Positions 1-10,339 of a stretch of 64,000 nt of DNA are shown here, in pieces. Within the stretch, counting starts at the first letter, position 1, and the number at the start of each line of letters is the position of its first letter. The stretch is from Stenopsyche tienmushanensis (lineage: Eukaryota > Arthropoda > Insecta > Trichoptera > Stenopsychidae), in contig WACJ01000263.1 in NCBI GenBank assembly GCA_008973525.1, forward strand, positions 186,001 to 250,000, given 5' to 3'. A program made the position numbers and the translations under genes. The notes below the pieces were generated by a model. That model worked only from the letters and a program-made list of their open reading frames with translations, had not been told where the DNA came from and searched no databases.

Positions 1-506
1 TACAAATAAATATCTCAAATTCCCATAATTCCTACAGAGCGTTTTAAAATATTTTTGTTAAGAATTGGCATTCGATACAAATATTACTGTGTCCACACTG
101 AAATTTGCCAGCCGAATGATTCCATTCAGTGCGCCTCACAAACGGAGTTGAAAGCTCCAGCAGATGCACAAGGAAGCCATTTTTTGTATAAAAGCTGAGG
201 CGATTTCACATTTGCACACCCAATGGAAAGCTTCACATTAAAAAAACAAATAGTTTCAATCGTCCGATATATTTTTATGTATATATATATTTTTTTTCAA
301 TTCAATTTTTTAAACAATCAAATGTTCAAAACACTCATCTGACATTCTTCGTTGCAGGCACGCACGTGTTCACGCTCCTTCGGTGCACTCTCTCACTTAA
401 TGATTATATAAAAAACCATGGAAAATTGTGGAAACATTCGCAGTATAATAGCAAATTGGAATTAGCAAACAATCCACAGCAGTATACATGAATTTGCTTA
501 TAGTTT

Positions 507-525
507 AGGTTAGGTTAGGTTAAGT
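507..525 (+). repeat. Interstitial TTAGG telomere-type repeat
   Basis: Three consecutive TTAGG units are followed by a decayed TTAAG unit. TTAGG is the ancestral insect telomere repeat. Short interstitial copies are common in several insect orders, so this does not imply a chromosome end. Confidence 0.6.
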
Positions 526-1320
526 AGAGACACAATACTCTACTGTGAACAACTCATCATAAAAATCGCTTGTAGACTCTTAGGATGCAAAAAAGAACAA
601 TCTGTATTATGGGGACAAAAACAAATGTATAAATGTGCTTCTATATATTATATTCTAAATAATATATAAGGAGATAATCGATTATTTTATACAAAACAAG
701 TTGTCTAAGGCCAATTATTAAAATGCATACGGATAATATTTAATCTGAAAACAAAATTGTGTATAAATTGACTAAAATAGCAGAGGTAAAGAACAATTCC
801 TCAATATTTAAAGCTAATTATGAATATAAGAAAAATATTTGATACAAATAATTTTTGAAAATATTACCATCTGTAAACTGGCCGATTTTAAAAATCTTAA
901 TTTTTCGATGAAAACTGAACGGATTTGTCTTCATTCATAAGATATTTCCAATCGTTTTTATTCTCGAGTGATTCCCCATCGATAAAATATTTATATTGTT
1001 CACCATTGTAAAAAATAATAAGTACGATAAGTATGTAAACTCCGAATATTTATACAGATAATATGAATTAGTCAATAATGACGAGATCACAGTTGAATAG
1101 TTTAAAGATTGCGTGTTTACGTCATATGACTCAAAATACTTAATATTCATGGTCTTTTAAATATATTGATCTGACGGCCAATGAAAGAGTAAAAACGGTG
1201 CAATTTCAATTATGACCGGTTATTCATTTAACGATTCAGATAATAGAAAATATTTTGAGTCAAATAAAGTGTATATGTACATGTGCACGTTTTGTATACA
1301 TACGCATGCACACATGCAAA

Positions 1321-1440
1321 AATACATTTATCCACAATAACCTAACCGCCTATTAAGTTATTAAATTAAGTTAATGTTATTTTTAATTTAACTAGATAAT
1401 CATATTATGTACTTTTTTTTACATTGTGGATAGATTTATT
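1321..1440. repeat. Short inverted repeat (hairpin), possible MITE remnant
   Basis: The arm at 1321-1338 and the reverse complement of 1423-1440 agree at 16 of 18 positions and share the core ATCCACAAT. The 84-bp interior is AT-rich and partly self-complementary. No clear target-site duplication was found. Confidence 0.35.
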
Positions 1441-3287
1441 CTATATATATATAATATTTTATACATACTGTGATGTCCACGAATCGTTTATCTATATAGG
1501 TTTTTTTTTTCATCGACATTCGATATATGTAGACATCACGTCATATATAAAAGAGGACCGGAAAGAAATATATTAATTTCAGGAACTGTTGCTTGTTGAA
1601 AATATCAGTTTTTTTTTAATAATCAACAGTGGGTTTTATATATGGTTAAGTATGATAGTCGCCGAGGAGTTGTATTGTACATCTGAAGATTAAACCATAC
1701 GTTGAAAGGAATTTTATTTAGTATGTAACTGATTGTTAGCTTTAAAAAATAATAGATATCTTCCGGTTCCCTTAATATACACATAAGCAAATATGAAACG
1801 CAACAATATCAAGGAAAAGAAATACACTCGGTTTGTATACCTGAATAGATTCTTAAAAAATACTTAGTCAATCACAAAAAAACATAAACATATATATGTA
1901 CAAGCACAACAAAAAAATTAATATAAAATCATATCGTACAAAAATTTTATATAAATAAAAAATATCACTCTAAAAAAGCTTCAAATATGATCCATTTACA
2001 ATTATATTACTTTATATAAAATTATATCAACAATTTATGTGCGGTAATATTATTTACCATTATGAAGTTTTATAAATTATCCTCTTTTAATTTGTTTTAT
2101 GTGAAAACCAAAAATTTTAAGGTGTAATTAATATCTATACAATATGAAAGAATCGTGGGTGTATATGATTATTTAAATATATATTACAATTTGTATCGAT
2201 AAACAGAACTTATACAATACCATTTAAAATGTTATTAAAATCACAGTAAAATATGTACATACTTGTTTCTTTATTAATTTCCTCAATAAATCTCTTTCAT
2301 ACGCACTACAAGTATTAATGAATGGTCAATTTAAAATTTGAAGTCAAACAAAAATATCAATGATGTATATTTATTTTAGAATATTGGCTTTTCAACAATA
2401 GAAACAGATAATCATCTATTTGTGTATAGAATAGAAATTATTTTCGGCTCTAGCAACATAAATACAGCATCGACTTACATCAAGTCTTTCTTAACTCATT
2501 ACCTACCGATCCTTTTTTTTGATATTTAAATTTTAGTGCATCGCAAACGAAAATAAATCGTTATATATCAACACCAAAATATGAAAAGCGTTGAGAATAC
2601 TTAAAATATTTATTATTTAGTTTATATCCGTATTTCATAGCTAAGAATATTTAGAATCCTACCATTCAAATTCATATTAATTTAGGTCGGAGATAAATAT
2701 TTAAAGCTTATTTGAACGATGTCAAATTAATAAGCGTGATTTATAAATGGGTAGGTAGGTGATGAGTCGATAAAAATGAATTAACCTGTGATAAAGCAAT
2801 GATTCTAATATTTTATTTTTAATAATAATTTAGTTTTTTTTACTAATATTAATTTCAATACTTTTTAAATACATATAAGGACTGTAAATAATTGATTTTC
2901 ATACAAAATAAGCCCATGTCGACAGTAAAATACAAATTAAAAAACAATTTTTCCTAGTAAAACTCATAAAAGGTACATGAGAAGGCTTTCATACAAATAT
3001 GTGTTTATTATCAAAAAGTTACAAGTGTGAGTAAACATTATACAGTTAAAATTTTATTCCTTTGCTTTCTCGTTGTCTGTCGACTGAGGACCTTCAAACA
3101 AATCACCCACACATACAAACATGAAAAATTCTATCAGATACTCCAATTCTTTTTGTTTAACAATTACATATATATGTATATAAAGTTTCGTCCCTCTGAA
3201 GGAAACAGAAAAGAAAGTAAAGCGACCCATTCGGCATAATGATAGAAGCTCATGGCAAGTCGCGGCTACAACGTAACATTTCATTTA

Positions 3288-3418
3288 TCATCTTAGGAAT
3301 GGTGAATATAAAACATGAAAGATAATCACAGACAAGATAGGGACAAGGTATGTGAGATGACATATATTGAAGAGACTTGCACTTCCGCTGCTGTATTCAC
3401 TTGATTGTGCACATGTTC
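3288..3418 (-). other. Last coding exon with hydrophobic C-terminal anchor signal
   Basis: The acceptor AG lies at 3419-3420 and the TGA stop at 3288-3290. The exon encodes a Ser/Gly-rich linker (SSEYSSGSAS) followed by about 18 hydrophobic residues and a short tail ending FLR. This is the layout of a GPI-attachment signal or a tail anchor, and I cannot tell the two apart from sequence alone. Confidence 0.75.
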
Positions 3419-6400
3419 CTGAAAGAAAAAGATATACAATAAGTTGACGAAATTTTTTTAATATATGAGTTTTAAAATAACTGATGCTTATATATAAGCA
3501 AAATCCATCAAAAAAAGATATTTGTGAACAGATAGAACATACATAATTTTAATTGCAGTAACAAATTTGTACATACTTGCAACTTTTATATTTACGTGAA
3601 TTTTTTATATTTAAATAAGAGTCAGAATTGAAAGGAAATGATGTTAAATTTCAGATGCATTTAATATCTAAGTACATTAAATAAAATACCATTCATAGTA
3701 AGGTTATATGCCCGATCTCCACTGATACCAGGTTGTGCAGTTCTGCTACAAGAAGCTGCGACAGCACTTAAACGTAAGGTAGGTCGTTCTCGGCCATTAG
3801 GCAAGCGACCGCGATTTAAACGACTAATACTTGATCCACCCTCTGCGCTGCCATGAGTATCTAAAAATATACGAAGATCACATATTTAATAACGAAACAT
3901 TCAAACGATAAAAATAGTATCGCAGATGTATATTTTCCCAACCATTTCCCAAACCCGTCATTGTATACATGAAGCAATATCTTCGAGGATCTGTTGATGC
4001 TCTTGCAGTAGGCGATGCTATTAAGTAATGTACTCCTCCTTCACTCCAACTGCCGTGACAAGAATATGCTGAAACAGCATTTTAAAAAAAACATAAATTT
4101 AAATCATCATTTATTTAATATAAAACGTCTTATAAATTCAATATTATTTATGCTTACCACTAATAGAACATGCAGATTTAAATTCTAAAGTATCTTGTGA
4201 TCCACTACAACCCATAGCGAGGGATTCGAACGTGGTTGCAGTTGGACATTCTCTAACGGCTGGTTGTGTTGATTCTTGACCTTCTGCGCCTAAAATAAAA
4301 TTATTGAAAATGATCATATTATAAGAAATGTAAATTATAATAAATATTATCCATTAGAAATTATATTATTACTGGTAGAGACTTGTTGTCTTCGCTTTCT
4401 CTTTTCGGCTAGTGAATCATAAACATTGTAACGACCTAAATGTGGACAAGGTTTTGGATGCAATGCGGTTGCTGAAAACAAAATGTAATAATTTAGCATT
4501 TACGTTTATAACATAATTATTATTTAAATACTGTGTAAAACAATAAACTCACTAATAAGTGTGGTAAAAGTGGTTGTGCCTTGATCAAAATATTGACAGG
4601 CTTCTTCGGGGTTTGTTTGCCAAACTTCAGATTGTTGAACTTCAATCACGTTTGCATCCCGACGATAGAATTTCATGCAGATGTGTCCAGAATCACTATA
4701 ATAAATGCACAAATTATCGAAATAAGATTTGTAAAAAATCTGTTACATATTATTTTAAGGCATATATTAATTAATTACCATCCTTTTGTGACATGAGCCA
4801 CAATTTGTATCCGATTATTTTCAGGTGTTTGATAAACGATTAAGTGGCAGACGAGACGCATTTCGTTACCAGCTCCATCGTCATTCGTAATCTATAATGG
4901 AATAGAAATTATCATTCGTATGCAAAACTACAAAACAATGTTAAAAAATAAATATGATCAATATTCTTACTTTTAATGTTGCATTCCTAAGTGAGAAATG
5001 GTAAGATTTAGTATGATCTAAGCTGTGCCATGTGTGATGTTCCGTTATCCAAGATGGAAATCTACATCTGTTGTGGTGGTTGTCAACTGTACAAAATTTA
5101 ATTAATAGGTAAATATTTCAACATATTAAATGTATCATTATCATACAACGATAAACCATATATTTATTTGAATTTATATGCATCATATATCCGTTAACCC
5201 CTAAAGGAGTACTATCCCAGGGCCTGGGACTCCCTCCTCCACTTTTCAGAAAGAGCATTCTTGTACATTGAGCTCGGAGACAAACCGAGACAGAAAGAGA
5301 ACGTAGCGCAGTTCGGGAGACAGAGACAGAGAGCTTTCCCGATTTCGATTTCAAGTTTGTTATTTTTTTACACAAAAAAAGACCGAATATTATGTGCTAT
5401 TGACAGTGTTTATTTATTTAATTGCTTGCTGTTCGTCCCTGCTTGTTGAATGAGTCTTGTATGCTATCAACAGTGCTTATTTACAATTGACTCTGCCTCA
5501 AATTGAAGATTGTCTTACGCTGATCCTCAAAAGGTTAAGCTATGTTGATAAATAATAATAATAAATGAACGTATATATATATGATTGCATACCAGTAGTT
5601 AGCTTTAACGTTTTGCTTCCCTCTGTTGATGATATAAGTCCATTACATGTAGCATCCCCTGATTGGGCAATGTCATATGTGACCTTTCCATTGTTGTGAT
5701 TGCCTTTGTAGACAAAGCATCTGAAAATGATTTATATTAATATTATATTAGTTTTAAGCATACTTTAAAAAAAACAACGTTTTATAATTGAAACGTTTTA
5801 AAATAATACCTGTAAGAATCTTCATCAGACATTCTCCGATTGAGTTGGGATATCTTTCCCACGAGATATCTTGTGGAGCCTTCCTTCCAAGTTGCCAAGC
5901 AAACGAGTTCCTCCACTGTTGAGAAAATACATTCAAATAATTTAATTTTTCATGAATTCATTTTCATCTACAAAAATATTTGCCGAAGAGAAAAACAAAG
6001 TTTCCATAATCCGAATAAGTTACTTTGTGAATAATTTAAAAATATACATGAATAAGTTATGTTTCCAGTTTTCAAAGTTTACTTATGAATATTTGAGAGC
6101 ATTTGTCACACACAGGAGAACATTTTTAATGTATAATGCAAGATAAACATTACCGTTGCTCTCCGTGGAGATGAGGTCAGGACAAGCCTGGTATTTGAGA
6201 AGTAATCTCGAGTCATCAGTACAGCTGTCTGCCCTCGAGGGTGGATTATTACAGTCTCCGGTACCCCTGTCGAAATAAATAATACATTTAAAACTCAATA
6301 AAAACGATGAGCATTTACAGATTTTAACATGCAAGGATGTTGATTACCTGTTATATGAAAACGTGAACGGGGCAGATTTGAACGGACAAGGTTGTGGCCT

Positions 6401-6903
6401 CGGCGGAGGCTCCTGTCTGAACATTGAAAATAGTGGAGCATCTCCGCTAATTGATTCACATATTTCATTCAAGGGTGCTTTGTGGTCGCAGAAAGCTGAA
6501 AATATAATTTATACAACATTAACAAAAACTGTATTTTAAATAAATATTAGAAATACAAATAAGTCTATTAAATTTATCTTACTTTCTTTATATTGTAAAA
6601 CACTAGGATGTTTTTCATGGATGACAATACATCTATAGCAGTTATCAGCCCTGAAAGTAAAATAATAAAATTTATTTACTATGTAATAAAATTATAATGT
6701 CAGTTTGTTAGGCATTTGATATTTTTAACGTGCAAATATGATTGTTAAAAAATATTTATACCTGTCATGTAAAAGATATTTGTCTCCCTGTCCTTCGTGA
6801 CAGTCTCCTTTAGTTTCTATATGTGTTGAATTGACTGTTAAGGAACGTTCTACTCCTGATTGAAACCATTTTCCCGTCCACTGTGCTGGAAATTCGCATC
6901 CTC
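3288..6903 (-). CDS. Secreted/membrane-anchored Cys-rich arthropod protein of unknown function (5' partial, 14 exons)
   Basis: Exons in transcription order: 6762-6903, 6583-6650, 6348-6495, 6154-6266, 5810-5915, 5593-5720, 4971-5086, 4779-4891, 4553-4695, 4373-4471, 4158-4289, 3943-4068, 3690-3860, 3288-3418. Every junction is GT-AG and phases join without a stop, giving 577 residues. The visible N terminus contains CEFPAQWTGKWFQSG, followed by a second motif with NCYRC. Repeated modules of about 130 residues share a C-x-FP-x-W start, paired cysteines and YRCFVY or RYCFMY strands. This pattern fits the arthropod DUF7042/7043/7044/7045 family (names from memory); no function is known to me. 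N-glycosylation sequons NST, NAT and NLT are visible. The C terminus is a hydrophobic run (HLTYLVPILSVIIFHVLY) after a Ser/Gly-rich stretch, suggesting a GPI signal or a terminal membrane anchor. A basic run KRKRR (about residues 381-385) could be a furin site. The first exon, needing phase 1, is not found: the 6903 edge is an AG acceptor. Confidence 0.9.
5198..5534 (+). mobile_element. piggyBac-like MITE, TTAA family 1, copy A (337 bp, in intron)
   Basis: The element is flanked by TTAA at 5194-5197 and 5535-5538. Its termini are CCCCTAAAGG on the left and a right end reading CCTTTTGAGG in reverse complement. It shares blocks with copies at 26644-27000 and 54062-54306 (AGAAAGAGCATTCTTG-type segment; GACCGAATATTATGTGCTAT). 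It lies inside the 506-bp intron 5087-5592; without it that intron would be about 165 bp, in line with its neighbours. No transposase is encoded. Confidence 0.75.
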
Positions 6904-8585
6904 CTGGAAAAAAATCAAAAATAATTCAATTAAATATTTTTTGCGGGGTAAAAGTCGACTGTTTAATACAGGTATTCGTATGCATTGTAAAGTCTGGGTT
7001 TACTGTTGAATGTTGAGCAGAATAAATGCACAATTACTTCCTCAATCTTAATGAACCAGGGCCTGGGCTCGAACCAGGTGGGGGCGAGAGTGAGCAATAA
7101 GGACAAGATTAACTTAATTCGATCATTATTTTGTTAATGGCTGAGATCGTAAAATTGAATGGGTCTTTTGTTCAAATTTGTACCACTTGCCGAGACCTTT
7201 ATACATTGAGGCTTTTTTATGTTCTAATTTGTTAATATTTACAGGGCGGAAAAAACGTTGAAAGTATTGTATTTTGACGCGGTTATTTCAATTATGTCTT
7301 CACGTCGAAAGTCGATTCGAATGGTATCAAGATGAAAATTATAATATGCGAGAGCATTTGGGTCGACTTTGTGTGATCGCATTAAATTCTTTCAGCCGCT
7401 CGATATTTGCTTCGTCTTTTACTTACGTTTTTGGGGCGGAACGTAAAATGAAAGATGACGTGTTTACCATTTTCTTCGAAATTGATTGCAGCAAGATGTC
7501 AAAGTTTAAATTGACAGATTCGACTCGGGCGCTTCCAGAGAATAGAGGCCGATATACAAGGAGCGAGTGACGCTAATGTTTCATTTCTAAATTATGAGTA
7601 GTCAAAAGATTAGAAAGAAAATGTCAACATTTTTAAAATGTTGCAAGAATAAAAATATTGTGTAAGCAAAGTCACATTTGTTGATTTCGCTTTTACGCTC
7701 TAATCAAATACCAAATGTAAGCTTTTGCGGTTACACCGGGTTTAAAGGTAGGTTTTGATATTTAGCTCGAAAATAGGAAAATTAGGCAAGAAATACGCTG
7801 AACAAATAAGGAATTTTGGTTCGGGAACACGAGGTGCGAATGTCCCGGAATGTGTTGAATTGCGGTGTCTAATTGTGCGCACCGTGAGAAATCGGGATTA
7901 GACCGCGAAGAATGGTAGGCTTTCACCGTGCAGACGGAGGGACCAGCGGCGCCAAGGGCGGCGCATGTTTACTTTAATTATTAATCTCAGTGGTGTACAT
8001 AATGGGGCAGGCTAAATCGACGGGATTTGTTTGCAGAAGAGCGAGCGGGAGAGGACGTTCTTTAAGCGAGAAATAAATCAGGACGTATAGCGTCCATATT
8101 CTGGCTCCCGAATATAATTCCCCTCGGCTCTGTTTGCTGTAATTCAACTTTTGAGTTTTGGGTTAGCAAGGTCTACAATCGGTGCCGACGCTACAACCAC
8201 CCCCTAAACTCCTCTAAGTATCCCAGTCAGAAATAATCTCACGAGCGCAGCTAAATACCTAACAGTACCATTCCTAAATAAAAATATGGGCCATAAATAA
8301 GGGCAAACTTATGGAGATCTAGACACATGGCGACTCTTGGGTATTTCATAACGGAATGGCTTAGAAAACGCCCTTTATCATAAATGCGACTTAAAAATTC
8401 AAATAGTCAACTATAAATATGGGAAAATTTAGCGCTCATATTGAAATTGCATTATAATCTTTAGGTCTTCTCATGTTAACACGTGGAATATTTTTAAATA
8501 CTTGAAATTTGATCGATCGAGTTAAACCTATATTAATTCCTTAGAAATACTTGGAAATATAATTGGCTTCATGTCCTTTCTATCT
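6904..8585. other. Region upstream of the first visible exon; missing signal-peptide exon not located
   Basis: The polypyrimidine tract and AG at 6904-6905 show that an upstream exon exists on the minus strand. I found no ATG plus hydrophobic leader ending in phase 1 at a GT donor here. The reading frame at 7274-7570 (98 codons, plus strand) has no recognisable domain and is not called. GC rises around 7900-8060. Confidence 0.5.
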
Positions 8586-9616
8586 CTAACAATTAGGGAA
8601 TCCAATCCCGGGATCCCGGATCCCGGGATCCCGGACAGTTTTAGGTACTTAAGAATCCCGGGATTAGAAAACGTAATCCCGAAAATCCCGGGATTGAAAT
8701 TTTTATCTAACAGAAATCGTACACCTCACCAACACGATGAAGGCTACTAAATCGAGACATTCCCGACGAAATCTGGACGCTTGGAAACAGTGGCGTAATT
8801 ACTAATTGGCGAACTTAGGCGACGCATAGGAGCAGTGACTGTCTAATCTATGTATACATACATAGCGTACATGTATGTTTTTCAAATTATTATAGTAACC
8901 TTTCCCTACCGGTGATGTATTTACTACATCTCGACGAATAATGGGAATATCGATATGAAATATAATAGATACGGGGTCCAGATTTTTTGTATTCCTCCGT
9001 AATATAATTACAAATCACATCAAAGTATTATAGTATATAAGTATTCATCTGCAGCGACGGAAATAAATAATTTGTCGGGAAATCGGGAATTTTGCGATTT
9101 TTAGTCCGTGTCTCAGCAGAAAAGAATTTTATCAGTCACATTGATGGTATTATACGAAAATGAGGGCTCACGCTATCATCAACTCGAACTAGCATTTAAA
9201 TATCTGATGACGATATCTCCAACGAGTGTGGAGGCTGAGCGTGCATTTTCAGCAGCAAGTTGTCTGACTTCCAAAATCAGATCCAGACTAAATGACGAAA
9301 TACTAATGTTTAATGTTAATGTTACTTCGTGCATATTTTCAAAATAATATTTGAATTTTTTAGTGTTTTATTTATCTATTTTTGAATCGTATTTTTATCT
9401 TTTCTTAAATAAATAAAATTATTTGGCCTTCAAGTGATTTTTTATATTGAACAAATGGACTGATTAGTAATTTTTGATCAAATTCATCAAGGTAATTTCT
9501 TAAAATATTGAAAATCCCAATCCCGGGATCCCGGGACTGGTCCCGGGATTGTCTAATGGAATCCCGAAATTCCGGGATCGAAATTTTGGCTCGGGATTGG
9601 ATTCCCTACTAACAAT
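8586..9616 (+). mobile_element. hAT-family DNA transposon, 1015 bp, with perfect 8-bp target-site duplication
   Basis: The element runs 8594-9608 between identical 8-bp direct repeats CTAACAAT (8586-8593 and 9609-9616). The terminal inverted repeats begin TAGGGAATCCAATCCCG at both ends. Sub-terminal zones are built of repeated, palindromic ATCCCGGG units. It carries only the C-terminal end of a transposase (9108-9347), so it is a deletion derivative of a larger autonomous element. An 8-bp duplication is the hallmark of hAT elements. Confidence 0.93.
9108..9347 (+). pseudogene. hAT transposase C-terminal (dimerisation) fragment
   Basis: The roughly 79-residue frame contains LTI-x-PTSVEAERAFS-type sequence (here ISPTSVEAERAFSAAS) followed by KIRSRLND. 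This is the conserved C-terminal dimerisation block of hAT transposases. The zinc finger and the RNase-H-like catalytic core are absent, so it cannot be an active transposase. It sits inside the 1015-bp element and must be a remnant of that element's gene. Confidence 0.88.
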
Positions 9617-9789
9617 ACAAATGTATGGATAAAAATGTAAATGGTTTTAATCAGGACTTTGATCCAGAATTGAATCGAAAACTGATAACCTGTTCGAAAA
9701 TATCGGTTTATTTCGGTTCAGTAAATATCTTACGCAAAATAGAAGAACCGCGTTTTTGCGTGATGGTAGAAATAACGTTTTAACATTAC

Positions 9790-10300
9790 ACTCGGGCCTC
9801 GTATAACACGGTTTGAAGAGAAAAAAAATACGATTTGTACGTGTTTGGATTATAAACTACGTCTATAATGATATTGTTTCTGTATCTGTTAGAGAATTAA
9901 AACAATCCACTTTAAGTTCATGGCATCCAAGAAATATTGGAGGATTGAACGAAGTCGAAATATTAAACGCATCTATCACAATTAATTACTCAGAAAGCAG
10001 TTGCAGCAAAGCATGTTTCACATTAAAAAACAGTTAATGAAGACATAGAATTGGCTGTTAAATTAGATTTATTTTTTAATAGAAAATTATCTTATGATGG
10101 AAAGAAGTTTAAAATTCAACAGATTTTGTAAACTTTAAAGATTTATACGCTAAATAGATAATCGCTCAATACCGAATTTTCGAAGACTAAAACCAGAAAT
10201 ACTCCAGAGTTCTCTGAAGATTGATTTTTTGGAACACAAACCCGATTTTTTTATGAACTTCAAACCTTGTATAACACGGATTTGTATTACACGACGTTTT
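9790..10300 (+). mobile_element. pogo/Tigger-like non-autonomous element (relic)
   Basis: The left end has CTCGTATAACACGGTTTGAAG followed by an A-rich run. The right end in reverse complement reads CCGTGTTATACAAGGTTTGAAG followed by a similar A-rich run, so the ends form diverged inverted repeats. GTATAACACGG repeats near the ends are typical of Tigger/pogo elements. The interior frame 9813-10037 (about 74 codons) may be a scrap of its transposase, but I do not recognise a diagnostic motif. Ends are approximate. Confidence 0.5.
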
Positions 10301-10339
10301 TGCGGAACCACATATTGTAGTGTATATTTATCACGCATA

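Larger units (their letters stand above)
1..3287. other. AT-rich 3' flank of the minus-strand gene, no gene seen
   Basis: No exon-like or transposase-like reading frame was recognised. The part next to 3288 should carry the gene's 3' UTR, since the stop codon is at 3288-3290 on the minus strand; I did not fix a polyadenylation site. The stretch also holds an interstitial TTAGG tract near 507-525 and a weak 120-bp hairpin at 1321-1440. Confidence 0.6.
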
